From contig NZ_ACJN02000001.1 in NCBI RefSeq assembly GCF_000174435.1, positions 1,167,658 through 1,231,657 on the forward strand: 64,000 bases of DNA, written 5' to 3'. This document shows, one piece after another, positions 1 to 8,171 of this stretch. Within the stretch, counting starts at the first letter, position 1. Each line of letters begins with the position of its first letter. Both the position numbers and the translations under genes were made by a program. The notes below the pieces were generated by a model. The model searched no databases and was not told where the DNA came from. It saw only the letters and a program-made list of their open reading frames with translations. The DNA comes from Desulfonatronospira thiodismutans ASO3-1 (GTDB lineage: Bacteria; Desulfobacterota; Desulfovibrionia; Desulfovibrionales; Desulfonatronovibrionaceae).

Positions 1-2
1 TC

Positions 3-611
3 GGCCTGATCCTGACTGTGGCTTTGCTGGCCGGTTGCGCCAGCAGATACCCCCTGGACATACCGGAAGAACAGTGGGAAGCCATGACCCCGCAGGAGCA
101 GCTTGAGGCCAGACAGGAGCAGGCAAAGCTGGACAGGGCCGCTGAAGAACGCAGGGCTGCCGAGGCCAGGGCCAGAGAAGCCGAAGCAAAAAAATGGCTC
201 AAAGACCTGGAAGCCAGCAGAGAAGATGCCCGCTACGGAGAAAGGCTGCAGTGCGTATTGTCCCCGGCCCAGGCCTATATCGGACGCAGCTGGAGAGAAA
301 TCGAGCCCCTGGCCCTGGATGTGGTCAAGGGCATGGTTTTAAAACTTGATCTAAAAGAGGCTGACGACGGCGTCTTTCGTTACAGCACTGAGGCTTATGC
401 CGGATTTGACGGACAGACCCTGAGCATTTGCCCTGAAGAGGATTATGTGCAGAAAAATGACCCAAAGTGCGCCAGAGTACTCGCAACCTTTGAGCAGTAC
501 AGGAAAGGCGTTGAAACCACCATCAAGGCATCGGATTTTCTAAGGGGCAAAATAGTTTGCGACCTCGTACCCGGCGAAGGTATGCCCAAACGCCTTATCC
601 TGGAAAAATAA
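3..611 (+). CDS. Lipoprotein of unknown function (5' partial)
   Basis: The reading frame is open from the first bases of the window, so the true start lies upstream; a GTG at 18 is in frame but would cut the signal peptide. The visible start is a hydrophobic run ending in the lipobox LAGC, which predicts signal peptidase II cleavage and a lipidated cysteine. A highly charged, Ala/Glu/Arg-rich helical stretch follows (about residues 25-70, likely coiled coil). The C-terminal half is globular with four cysteines, which could form disulfides in the periplasm. I do not recognise a family. A rho-independent terminator follows at once, so it ends its transcription unit. Confidence 0.7.
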   Translation, partial: GLILTVALLAGCASRYPLDIPEEQWEAMTPQEQLEARQEQAKLDRAAEERRAAEARAREAEAKKWLKDLEASREDARYGERLQCVLSPAQAYIGRSWREIEPLALDVVKGMVLKLDLKEADDGVFRYSTEAYAGFDGQTLSICPEEDYVQKNDPKCARVLATFEQYRKGVETTIKASDFLRGKIVCDLVPGEGMPKRLILEK

Positions 612-628
612 CTCCAGGGCCTTTTTTT
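599..628 (+). terminator. Rho-independent terminator after the lipoprotein gene
   Basis: A 6-bp perfect stem (CCTGGA / TCCAGG) overlaps the stop codon of the lipoprotein gene and is followed by GCC and a run of seven T. The 8-nt loop includes the TAA stop. Confidence 0.65.
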
Positions 629-1020
629 GCTAAGCCACAATAAAACCAGCAGGCTTGAGCATTGAGACTGGCCTGTCCATGAATAAAATTACCGCCCTAA
701 ATGTGGTTTTTTACTCCAAAAAGGTTTGACGCAAAATGGGTAAAAAATCACATCCGCCTCTGGTGGGGGCTGAGGCTCGGTGGCTGGAGAAGGATTTTGG
801 AATCGGTGTCTGCAGTTCTGCTGAAGATGTGACTTTGCATAGGCGCTTGGCCGAAATTTCAAACCAACATGTTGGTAACTTTATCTGACATCCTGACCCG
901 CTGGATAAGTGCACGGTGTCAATTCCCCTCCCATGGAAGAAAGTATGGGGTATGAGGGTATCCATGTGTGGGTGTAAAGATGTTTTGACTACCATACGCC
1001 CTTACTCCCATACTTCTTAA
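629..1020. other. Gene-free stretch
   Basis: No convincing coding region is visible on either strand in these 392 bases. The only structure I see is a short palindrome ACCAACATGTTGGT near 866-879. The 58-bp tandem repeat begins immediately after. Confidence 0.5.
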
Positions 1021-1230
1021 GGCCGGGGGTGGTTGTAACCGATCCTTTCATTATCTCTACCCTCCTTAGCCAAGGAGGGGCCGGGGGTGGTTATAACCGA
1101 TCCCTTCATTATCTCACCCCGCCTTAGCCAAGGAGGGGCCGGGGGTGGTTGTAACCGATCCCTTCATTATCTCTCCCCTCCTTAGCCAAGGAGGGGCCGG
1201 GGGTGGTTGTAACCGATCCCTTCATTTTTC
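1021..1230. repeat. 58-bp tandem repeat, about 3.6 copies
   Basis: Near-identical units start at 1021, 1079, 1137 and 1195. Each contains GGCCGGGGGTGG, then AACCGATCC(C/T)TTCATT, then the near-palindrome CCTCCTTAGCCAAGGAGG. Copies differ by single substitutions and the last is cut short. The inverted part could fold into a hairpin once per unit. It lies about 95 bp upstream of the next gene, so an effect on its expression is possible but unproven. Confidence 0.9.
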
Positions 1231-1324
1231 TGATGGTGCCCCGCAGAAGCCTCTTTTCCCGCGCAGGGACGCGGAAAATGCCTAAAATGCTTAAAAATAA
1301 CTTCAAAACAACAAGATCAGCACT

Positions 1325-1897
1325 ATGAAAAAATATCTCTGGTTAACATTCATTCCGGTCATTTTATTCATGGCCGGTTTGTCCCAGGCCAGCTACCGTA
1401 TCGAGCTTGAAAGCGGAAAAAGTGTCATTACCCGCCATTACTGGGAAGAGGACGACTGGGTCATGTTCTACCAGTATGACGGGGTGGTGGGGTATCCTGC
1501 TCATCTGGTGCGTGACATTAGAGAGTCGGACCGACTTCCGCCAGATGAGGCTATGGAAAAGGCTGTAGGGGGAGAGCAAAGAGAGGATCTGGAAACGACT
1601 GATGTTGATCTTATCGAAGAAGCAGATGAAGCTAAAACCGATATGGATCCGGAAGAATTTGAAAGGAAGGTGGAGCAGTATCAGGAGGAGTTGAGAGATA
1701 TATATCGTAGGCTTGTAGTAAAATCACAAGAATATTATTCTGCAATGCGTGAAAACCGTCCCAACCTTAAAAAAGAAGCTCGTAACAGCCATCAAAAGTT
1801 GATGGACCAAAAAAAACAATTAAAACAAAAAGTAATAGAGGCTTATAAAGGAGAAAAACCTGACTGGTGGGATAAAATAATCAGCCAAGAAAACTAA
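1325..1897 (+). CDS. Secreted coiled-coil protein of unknown function
   Basis: The 190-residue product starts MKKYLWLTF with a typical Sec signal peptide; cleavage is likely after SQA near residue 22. The mature N-terminal part (about 23-70) looks like a small beta domain of the kind found in proteins reacting to a peptide or peptidoglycan (pattern YRIELESGKSV...W). The C-terminal 110 residues are charged, lysine- and glutamate-rich and helical. It is AT-richer toward its 3' end than the core genes. No neighbour gives a functional clue, and it converges on the pilX-like gene 237 bp downstream. Function unknown. Confidence 0.65.
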   Translation: MKKYLWLTFIPVILFMAGLSQASYRIELESGKSVITRHYWEEDDWVMFYQYDGVVGYPAHLVRDIRESDRLPPDEAMEKAVGGEQREDLETTDVDLIEEADEAKTDMDPEEFERKVEQYQEELRDIYRRLVVKSQEYYSAMRENRPNLKKEARNSHQKLMDQKKQLKQKVIEAYKGEKPDWWDKIISQEN

Positions 1898-2134
1898 GAC
1901 ACGATTGCAAAAATCAGCTTTGCAAACGAAGAAGTCAGATAAAATAAGAAAAAAGTTACAAATATTATTTATCAAATTAATCCATCTTGATGTGACTACA
2001 AAAATTATTTTTTGCAGTCACAGACGTTAGTGACCAGACATCAAAATTCAGTAAGAACAAAGATTTATGTACATTATTGATTTCTCGACTTTTTGCAAGT
2101 GAATCCTACTTGCAGACCTATTGTCGTATACAAT

Positions 2135-3442
2135 TTAACTTAATTCAGTCCAACTAACTTGGTCTATGCAAATCTGATTTGGTAAAAAAGCATTATCGAT
2201 GTTTTCAGAATGTTCAAACTCAAAGGTCCCATGGAGTTCAACATCTGGATTTTGAATCTTATCAGCAGCCACTATCGACCCTTTGATTTTTGCACTTCCA
2301 TTATGCGTAAAGCTACCATTAGACCAGAAAATTGCATGTTTTTCTCCACTACCAGCAAATGTAATATCTCCTCCAGCAATGACAGAAGTTGTTACTGTAT
2401 CATAGTCATCTTCAGCATCATCCCACTTAGGACTACCTCTAAAATCAATATCACCACTCGCTATTACAGTTATATCACGTGGCATATCAGCTTGACTAGA
2501 AATCACTAAATCGCCATCAACAAATATAAATTCCTCATCATTTGAAATATTATCAAGAGTAACATCTTCTGAATAGTATTGACCGTGATCTTGTGCATAT
2601 TCTCTCCAAAAAATTAAGTCATCTTCCTCAATTTTTCGAATTTGTTTACGAAATCCTTCTCCATAATTTTTTTTACCTATTATTTCTGCTCCAACTTTCT
2701 CAAATGAATCGTCATCTTCATTGTATATGCCATGTTCTTCTTTAACAATTGTTACATCCCCCAAGATTTTACCTCCTCCTCCACCACCAGTCTGAATCAC
2801 TTCTCCATTAGCATGCATGCTACCTTTAAAGTCTTCATCCAGTGCTCCATTAATTGTAATATCACTTTCTGAAACAATCCCAACATTAAATGAACTATGT
2901 ATAGCCTTTTGTGCTATCATCGTGCTTTTAATAATAGCTTCAGCTCTATTTTCTTCATTGATATTAACAGCTAGAAGTTTTACTCCTTTTTTGTAATTTG
3001 GATTATCATAAAAAACACTTAAGTCGACTACAGATATAAGATCGTCCTTATCATTATCTTCAGTATAATATAATCTTAAGTTCACAGAATCTCCCTGACT
3101 TAAATCACATATATCACCAAAGCTAGAATTGGCAGTCAGTCTATATTTAGGTGAGAAATCAAAAAAGTCTTCAGGCACCTCATCAGCCCCATCACCTTCC
3201 CAGCAAGTAGATACGGTATGTCTTAAAGCCTCAGTAGCAAGAGCAATCCCCGTTTCAGCATTATTAAACGCCTCATTTTTCAACTGCAGGTTACGAGAAA
3301 TCTTCAGATCTAGATCTGAGTCTGTGGCCATGCCCATGACCACGATGCTCATGACAAGTAGTATCAGAAGTGCCATGATCAAGGCGCTTCCTTTCTGGGC
3401 GTTACCAAATGAACCTTCCATTTGGTATATATTTGTAAACAT
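2135..3442 (-). CDS. pilX: PilX-like type IV pilus assembly protein (first pilin operon)
   Basis: The 435-residue product has the PilX N-terminal signature near residues 17-40, KGSALIMALLILLVM, a class of minor pilin that keeps a hydrophobic N-terminal helix but lacks the GFTLIE leader of ordinary prepilins. It is followed by LKNEAFNNAETGI, the conserved segment that packs in the pilus-tip complex. The C-terminal region is beta-rich and acidic, with many Asp/Glu. The start at 3442 has a Shine-Dalgarno-like TAAGGTGGGG. It is the last gene of a minus-strand operon after pilV. The role in priming pilus assembly at the tip is inferred from the family. Confidence 0.85.
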   Translation of the reverse strand: MFTNIYQMEGSFGNAQKGSALIMALLILLVMSIVVMGMATDSDLDLKISRNLQLKNEAFNNAETGIALATEALRHTVSTCWEGDGADEVPEDFFDFSPKYRLTANSSFGDICDLSQGDSVNLRLYYTEDNDKDDLISVVDLSVFYDNPNYKKGVKLLAVNINEENRAEAIIKSTMIAQKAIHSSFNVGIVSESDITINGALDEDFKGSMHANGEVIQTGGGGGGKILGDVTIVKEEHGIYNEDDDSFEKVGAEIIGKKNYGEGFRKQIRKIEEDDLIFWREYAQDHGQYYSEDVTLDNISNDEEFIFVDGDLVISSQADMPRDITVIASGDIDFRGSPKWDDAEDDYDTVTTSVIAGGDITFAGSGEKHAIFWSNGSFTHNGSAKIKGSIVAADKIQNPDVELHGTFEFEHSENIDNAFLPNQICIDQVSWTELS

Positions 3443-3486
3443 AGCCCCACCTTAAGCAATCAACATGAGCGTTGATGTAAAAGCTA

Positions 3487-3930
3487 TTAGCAACCTTCTT
3501 CTTTTTCGCCACCTACAACGCGTCTAACATTTCTAGTCTTTTTCCCTCGGTACTCCCAACTGGCCTTTACCTTTATCACCCACATAGGGTTCGCATCTGC
3601 CAAGATGCTCCCACACTCATTAATTTTTTCCATGTCCCATTCAATCTCATATTTTAAACCACCTATTGCTATCTCCTCATTTTCACTGCATAAACTACTG
3701 TTACAATATGCTTCTGGATTCCCTGCCAACTCCTCAATCTTGGACTGGACCAGTTCCGTGGCCACAGTCATGGTCCTACTGAGGCCGCGGTTGGATACCG
3801 AAGCATCCTGCGCCGCCATCCAGCCCACAATACCCACCACCAGAATGAGCATGGCAATGAGTGCTTCCACCAGGGTAAAGCCGGTCTGCCTCTCCTGTGG
3901 AACCTTTTGTAATGGTAGCATGTTGTGCAT
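3487..3930 (-). CDS. pilV: Type IV pilus minor pilin PilV
   Basis: The 147-residue product carries a prepilin leader ending in QTG, followed by FTLVEALIAMLILVVGIVG, with Glu5 of the mature protein present. The sequence after the helix (WMAAQDASVSN...ATELVQSKIEEL) matches the PilV family. Cysteines in the C-terminal half suggest a disulfide loop. Start 3930 (or the next Met at 3921) leaves a leader of about 17 residues. It lies 44 bp upstream of pilX but is separated from pilW by 1.6 kb of unrelated genes. Confidence 0.88.
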   Translation of the reverse strand: MHNMLPLQKVPQERQTGFTLVEALIAMLILVVGIVGWMAAQDASVSNRGLSRTMTVATELVQSKIEELAGNPEAYCNSSLCSENEEIAIGGLKYEIEWDMEKINECGSILADANPMWVIKVKASWEYRGKKTRNVRRVVGGEKEEGC

Positions 3931-4009
3931 ATCTATTGTTCGCCTGCCATAAATGTTGCCAGATTTATTATCTCCTCAGACAGCCAGTAGCCTTTAACTC
4001 TTATATACT

Positions 4010-4651
4010 TTAAACTCCCGACATCTCCCTGAGCATGACCGGATAATCCTGCTTAAAAACATTGATTATGTTTTTGTCCAGAACATGCAAAGATTCCACA
4101 AGCTCAACTGGAAAGGAATCAAGTCGAAAAGCCAGGGTCTCCCGATCAAGAACACACTTTTTTCCGGCTTCCTCCATGACCACGGCCCAGTCTTGAGGAT
4201 CATGCCTGTAAACTGTATACAGGTCGAATACATCCTTCGGTTCATCACGTCCAAGAATGGCACAGACCTTGTTAGCACATAAGTTGAGCAAATTATCCAG
4301 GACCAGGCCTTTTTTTGTACGGACATTCTTTCCGGACCGGTATACCCTGTCACAGATCAGATCCACTCTTAATTTTTTTTCCACCATGATCCGGACAAAG
4401 TCGCGAAAATCAGTGACGGGTTCATACTGGATACTTTTCTGATCCAGCCTGTTTAGCAGATCCCTTACATCTTCCCGAAATAATGCAGTGTCATTGGTAA
4501 AAAAATCCAGATCTACAGAGTAGCGCTCCGAGAAATAAAAACGGTGCAGACAGGTTCCTCCTGTAAGGTAAAATGTCGTGTCCACTAAAAAAACCGCTTC
4601 CAGAACCTGATCCTGCAATTCATATAACTGCTTGAAATCTATCTCTTCCAT
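4010..4651 (-). CDS. AbiEii/AbiGii-type nucleotidyltransferase (toxin-like)
   Basis: This 213-residue protein has the AbiEii core: FYLTGGTCLHRFYF (family pattern LxGGTxL) followed by the acidic motif YSVDLDFF, which supplies the nucleotidyltransferase metal ligands, and later DLICDRV. Proteins of this family are the toxin half of AbiE abortive-infection and type IV toxin-antitoxin modules, where they transfer nucleotides, in some members to tRNA. The gene upstream overlaps it by 13 bp and may be its antitoxin partner, though it does not resemble the usual AbiEi winged-helix antitoxin. The pair is inserted between pilW and pilV. Confidence 0.8.
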   Translation of the reverse strand: MEEIDFKQLYELQDQVLEAVFLVDTTFYLTGGTCLHRFYFSERYSVDLDFFTNDTALFREDVRDLLNRLDQKSIQYEPVTDFRDFVRIMVEKKLRVDLICDRVYRSGKNVRTKKGLVLDNLLNLCANKVCAILGRDEPKDVFDLYTVYRHDPQDWAVVMEEAGKKCVLDRETLAFRLDSFPVELVESLHVLDKNIINVFKQDYPVMLREMSGV

Positions 4652-4953
4652 TGCAACTCCGGGACAAGACTGTGATCGCCGGTGATATTGGCTGCCACGA
4701 GACGCACCCTTTTTTTACCGCCCGACATGGACAAATACCTGTCCAGCATTGGCAGCAGATCTTCCATGGGAAAAAGCACCTTCAGGTGTTTTGAGGGATG
4801 CCTGCTGTTCTCAATTATTTTTGAGAACAGAAAACGCCCGAATGCAGCATCCTTTTTCTCCAGCCTTTCAAGTATATCCTGGGGGGTAACAAGATAATCA
4901 CCCCAGAAACATTCCTGTACCACCTGGGTGGCTGAATGCAGTTTATCGTCCAT
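4639..4953 (-). CDS. Small protein coupled to the AbiEii-like gene
   Basis: The 104-residue product is soluble, rich in charged residues, and ends GDHSLVPELQW, a tail I associate with small genes found directly before AbiEii-like nucleotidyltransferases. Its 3' end overlaps the AbiEii start by 13 bp, so the two are translationally coupled. The arrangement suggests an antitoxin or accessory role, but no helix-turn-helix is obvious. The start is ATG at 4953; no strong ribosome-binding site is visible. Confidence 0.6.
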   Translation of the reverse strand: MDDKLHSATQVVQECFWGDYLVTPQDILERLEKKDAAFGRFLFSKIIENSRHPSKHLKVLFPMEDLLPMLDRYLSMSGGKKRVRLVAANITGDHSLVPELQWKR

Positions 4954-4983
4954 GAGGTTTTTTATCCATTATCGATACCGGTT

Positions 4984-5052
4984 TCATCTTGCCGATCCAC
5001 CTGGGGAATATCCCAGGACCTTCAGCTTTTCCTCGTTGATGCTGGAACTCAT
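4984..5052 (-). CDS. 22-codon reading frame after the MNT gene (possible remnant)
   Basis: The ATG overlaps the TGA of the MNT nucleotidyltransferase gene in an ATGA arrangement, the usual sign of translational coupling. It encodes only 22 residues, MSSSINEEKLKVLG..., before TGA. The HEPN toxin partner of an MNT gene would normally begin at this spot, so this may be a coupled leftover of a deleted partner. It could also be chance. Confidence 0.25.
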   Translation of the reverse strand: MSSSINEEKLKVLGYSPGGSAR

Positions 5053-5480
5053 GATACAATCTCTTCCAGGGATTGTCTGGACACTCCTTCATTGGCCAGC
5101 ATATCCAGTGAACACTGTTCAATGCAAGAACTCAACAATTCATCATCCTTACAAAAAAGCCTTACACCATCACTGAATACTGAACAAAGAAAGGGAGCAG
5201 GAGCATGATTGACGATAACCACGTGAAAAACCTGCCTGAAGACATTGCTCAGAATTTCAGCATATTCTTCTTCAATACTGCGAACGTTCCCAAGGTGTTC
5301 CAGATCCACATACAAAGCAAGGTCAATGTCCTGAAAAGGCATGCCGGAAACAAAAGAACCGTAGACATAGGCAAAGACCAGCTCAGGCCTGGGCTCCAGG
5401 TATGTGCTCAGATCACGCAGCAGGACATCTCTTTCCCTGGATGCAAGATTTTTACGATATGGGCAGGTTATTTCTTCCAT
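5049..5480 (-). CDS. MNT-family nucleotidyltransferase (MntA-like)
   Basis: The product (about 143 residues from MEEITCPY) shows the minimal nucleotidyltransferase motif VYGSFVSGMPFQDIDLALYV: GS plus the D-x-D pair in DIDLAL. Such MntA-like proteins act as antitoxins of HEPN RNases, in characterised cases by AMPylating the toxin. An in-frame upstream extension to 5561 would overlap pilW and lacks conserved sequence, so I chose the internal Met. No DUF86/HEPN gene follows; the next genes are a 22-codon frame and the AbiEii pair. The module interrupts the pilin operon. Confidence 0.75.
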   Translation of the reverse strand: MEEITCPYRKNLASRERDVLLRDLSTYLEPRPELVFAYVYGSFVSGMPFQDIDLALYVDLEHLGNVRSIEEEYAEILSNVFRQVFHVVIVNHAPAPFLCSVFSDGVRLFCKDDELLSSCIEQCSLDMLANEGVSRQSLEEIVS

Positions 5481-5550
5481 ATATGCTCCGGAACATGGAA
5501 TAAAGATAAATCCCCATAGAGGGCTTTCCACCAGCAAACCCCGACGAGAT

Positions 5551-6447
5551 CTAAAACACATTACGCAGGGTCACCTCGCCATGGCTTTCCATGCGAACAT
5601 ATTCCCCGTTCACTTTCTCCTTGCTTCTCCCTTGCAAGGAAAATCTGATTTTGCGTATGTTGTTCATGTCACCTATAGTGCTGTCATCATCATGCCATGT
5701 ACCATTTTCATAGTACTGAAAGCTTATGTCCTCTATGTTTTCAGCTACAATCCAATGCTGTTCTCGGTCAACAGCTGTCCTCTGGTATGCAAAAATCTGA
5801 ACTTGGAGATTGTTGTCTTTTATAAAAATACGAGCCGGAGATACCATATACACTTCTACATCATGATGTTGCAGATCTTCTTCGCTAATAGGTAGATCAG
5901 AGGTAAATGTTATATCTTTATCGCTGACGTTATAGACTTCATAAAAACTATTGCCTGCCAAACCAGGAAAAAATGATAGATATTGCTTAAAGTCATTTTG
6001 TGTGGTTATTGATGGACTTGGTTTTTTATTAAGATTTATTTCATCATCATTCAAAACTTCTGCCACTTTTCCCAAAACCTTAAATCCATAAACTATAATT
6101 ACGGAATCACTTTCAAATTGATTGCTCTTAGTATCATCATCAATAAAAGTTGAAATATTTATCGTATCACCTTCGGGATCATCGCCAGACATGACAAGAC
6201 CTTGTGCAAATGAAGCATAACACCCAAATCCTGCATGGCGTAAAACATGTTTCAGCCTATCTACAGATACCCTCATGTTCTGCTGAACTTCCATCCGGGC
6301 TGCTTCAGCAGCTGATATCCTGCTGTGAGAAATAAAAGTAGAAACCAGCCCCCCCATAATTAGAGACATAACCACTAAAACAATTAAGAGCTCAATTAAA
6401 GTCAATCCATTTGAATGCCATCTAAATATATTTTTATCTATTTTCAT
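5551..6447 (-). CDS. pilW: Type IV pilus minor pilin PilW
   Basis: The prepilin signature is HSNG followed by LTLIELLIVLVVMSLIMGG, so Leu rather than Phe occupies mature position 1, with Glu5 kept. The middle matches PilW in size (298 residues) and pattern: EVQQNMRVSVDRLKHVLRHAGFG and, near the end, IRKIRFSLQGRS. The start at ATG 6447 follows the stop of fimT by 4 bp; a TTG at 6468 would overlap fimT. It is the second gene of the sigma-54-type operon. Its natural downstream partner pilV now lies 1.6 kb away behind a nucleotidyltransferase insert. Confidence 0.85.
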   Translation of the reverse strand: MKIDKNIFRWHSNGLTLIELLIVLVVMSLIMGGLVSTFISHSRISAAEAARMEVQQNMRVSVDRLKHVLRHAGFGCYASFAQGLVMSGDDPEGDTINISTFIDDDTKSNQFESDSVIIVYGFKVLGKVAEVLNDDEINLNKKPSPSITTQNDFKQYLSFFPGLAGNSFYEVYNVSDKDITFTSDLPISEEDLQHHDVEVYMVSPARIFIKDNNLQVQIFAYQRTAVDREQHWIVAENIEDISFQYYENGTWHDDDSTIGDMNNIRKIRFSLQGRSKEKVNGEYVRMESHGEVTLRNVF

Positions 6448-6451
6448 TATC

Positions 6452-6898
6452 TTACATTGGTCCTTCAATAAAAATACGTCCTGCGGTACGAACTTTTAAA
6501 CTATAGTGTTGTTTATTATTTTTTATCACAACTTCATAGTTGCCAGATGTACCTAAGGGCTGGAATGATATAGGATTGCGATTAAACTCTAATTCTAATT
6601 CATTGGGAAGCTTTACGCTTGCTAACACCTTGTCATACTGATCAGGCAGACTAATTGTGTACATATCAACATATAAATTAATATAAGCTCTGGTATTCCT
6701 CTTCACCGCCTCCATCCGCGCTTCCTGCAGGGTGGATTTGAGGTTGTTGGCTTCTGCTCTGAGGCGGTAGCCGTCGGTATTAATATAAACCAAGGCAGTG
6801 CCGGCGAGGATGGCTATGATGGCCAGGACCACCAGCAGTTCTATCAGGCTGAGGCCTGCGGACCCCTGGCGTAAGGTTTTTTTCTGGTCCGAATTCAT
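6452..6898 (-). CDS. fimT: FimT/GspH-family pseudopilin, first gene of pilin operon 1
   Basis: The leader MNSDQKKTLRQGSAG is followed by LSLIELLVVLAIIAILAGTA, with Glu5 present; the downstream segment YRLRAEANNLKSTLQEARMEAVKRN is typical of FimT/GspH. A TTG at 6928 in the same frame has a better Shine-Dalgarno (AGGA) and would add ten residues to the leader; either start is possible. Minor pilins of this group prime pilus assembly and, in some bacteria, bind DNA during uptake. A -24/-12 promoter match lies about 80 bp upstream. Confidence 0.85.
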   Translation of the reverse strand: MNSDQKKTLRQGSAGLSLIELLVVLAIIAILAGTALVYINTDGYRLRAEANNLKSTLQEARMEAVKRNTRAYINLYVDMYTISLPDQYDKVLASVKLPNELELEFNRNPISFQPLGTSGNYEVVIKNNKQHYSLKVRTAGRIFIEGPM

Positions 6899-6975
6899 GA
6901 TTTTTTGATACCAGTTTAGCTTTGGCAAGGCAATATGATCCTGGGTGTAATTTTAAACCGCCTTGTTAATTTTCA

Positions 6976-6992
6976 TGCAAGTAAAAGACCAG
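6976..6992 (-). promoter_or_regulatory. Sigma-54 (-24/-12) promoter for pilin operon 1
   Basis: On the minus strand the sequence reads CTGGTCTTTTACTTGCA: GG and GC are exactly 10 nt apart, with the -12 TTGCA intact. It sits about 80 bp before the fimT ATG in otherwise gene-free DNA. Two more matches of the same geometry precede the other pilin genes here. Confidence 0.65.
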
Positions 6993-7199
6993 TTGCTCCT
7001 TGAAAGCAAAAGGGCACAGATGATGGTTGCTGATACGGAGAGTGCCTGCGCCGACTTGAACATGAACCTGAAAGGTGCTTGAAGTATTTTTACTTCTCGG
7101 GTAAGTTTTAGAGGACAGGCACCCTGGTTGATTTCCCTGTTTTAGAGGGCCTGATTCGATGATCAGCAACCCTCCAGGGCGGAGATATGCCGATTTACC

Positions 7200-7770
7200 T
7201 GTCTGCCAGTCGGGTAATGCCTTGCTGGGGATATTTATTCTTCAAAACCGTGTGTGCGGAGCACCCGTGCGAAGCCTGAAGGCTTCCCGTGCCTAATAAG
7301 ATTTTTTTGGCACGGGCAACTTCGTTGCACACCCCGGTGAAACCCGCTACGCGGACCCAGCACTCACTTTTCCATTTGTTTGCTTGTGATGAAACCGAAA
7401 TTATTAAAGTGAGTGCTGGGTGTTTCACGGGGCGAGCGGGCGGCTCTGCCGCTCACGGCTGGGGAGTACGCCTCAGGCCTATTCCCGGTGGCGATTGCTG
7501 GCACCCCTTGAATGGTTACCAAGCCCATTCAGACCGGAAAATTTTGAACTCGACAATCCCATTGGTTCACGAAATCAGCACCTCTGGCATTGAAATAAGA
7601 ACTGAATAGCTCGAAGAGCTAGCCCAAAGTTTACCCGGTGAAACCTTCTTTTGTTTAACCAGGGGCATTCAACCGGGGCTAGGACAAAAATATTTACTCT
7701 TATCAGACTGTTAATCCTGTAAATCCTGCCTGCCCCGTGTATATGCTTCCAATACACTGGGGTCAAAAAA
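7200..7770. repeat. Mosaic of short palindromic repeat modules
   Basis: This gene-free stretch before the GxxExxY gene is built from modules that recur at 8.2-8.7, 10.3-10.8, 11.2, 12.6-13.1 and 40.7-40.9 kb. They include GCAACTTCGTTGC, the GTGAAACCC / GTTTCAC pair, a CGGCTCTGCCGCTC hairpin, GAATAGCTCGAAGAGCTAGC and a TTAATCCTGTAAATCCTG tail. Within it, positions 7356-7370 and 7406-7420 form a perfect 15-bp inverted repeat (CCCAGCACTCACTTT) that appears to have landed inside the GTGAAAC...GTTTCAC hairpin. No gene is credible here although frames are open by chance. Confidence 0.8.
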
Positions 7771-7786
7771 ATCTTTGGCTTTTATC

Positions 7787-8170
7787 ATGAAACACGAGGA
7801 TCTAACCAGAAAAATCATTGCCTGCGCATACAATGTACATAACAAGCTTGGCTTTGGTTTCCTCGAGAGCGTATACAGGCGGGCGATGATGATTGAACTG
7901 GCCAGAATGGGGCTGAAAGCTGAAGAAGAAAAGCCCCTGAAAGTTCATTATGATGAGCATATTGTCGGTGACTTTTCAGCGGACATCTTGGTGGAGGATG
8001 AAGTCATAGTTGAATTGAAATCAGTTCAGCAGTTCGCCATAGGCCATGAATTACAGCTTGTAAATTACTTGAACGGGATAAAGCTTGATGTCGGTTTACT
8101 GCTCAATTTTGGCCCCAGAAATGTTGATGTGAAGAGGAAATACAGAAAAAAAGAAATTGAAGAGGGTTAG
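7787..8170 (+). CDS. GxxExxY-family protein
   Basis: The 127-residue product starts MKHEDLTRKIIACAYNVHNKLG and contains GFLESVY, the family's defining motif, then the core DFSADILVEDEVIVELKSV, which has the D...E-x-K arrangement of a PD-(D/E)xK nuclease fold. The function of this family is not established; members are often found near repeats and mobile DNA, as here. ATG at 7787 is preferred over TTG at 7775 because family members begin close to this Met. It is flanked by repeat mosaics on both sides. Confidence 0.85.
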   Translation: MKHEDLTRKIIACAYNVHNKLGFGFLESVYRRAMMIELARMGLKAEEEKPLKVHYDEHIVGDFSADILVEDEVIVELKSVQQFAIGHELQLVNYLNGIKLDVGLLLNFGPRNVDVKRKYRKKEIEEG

Positions 8171-8171
8171 A

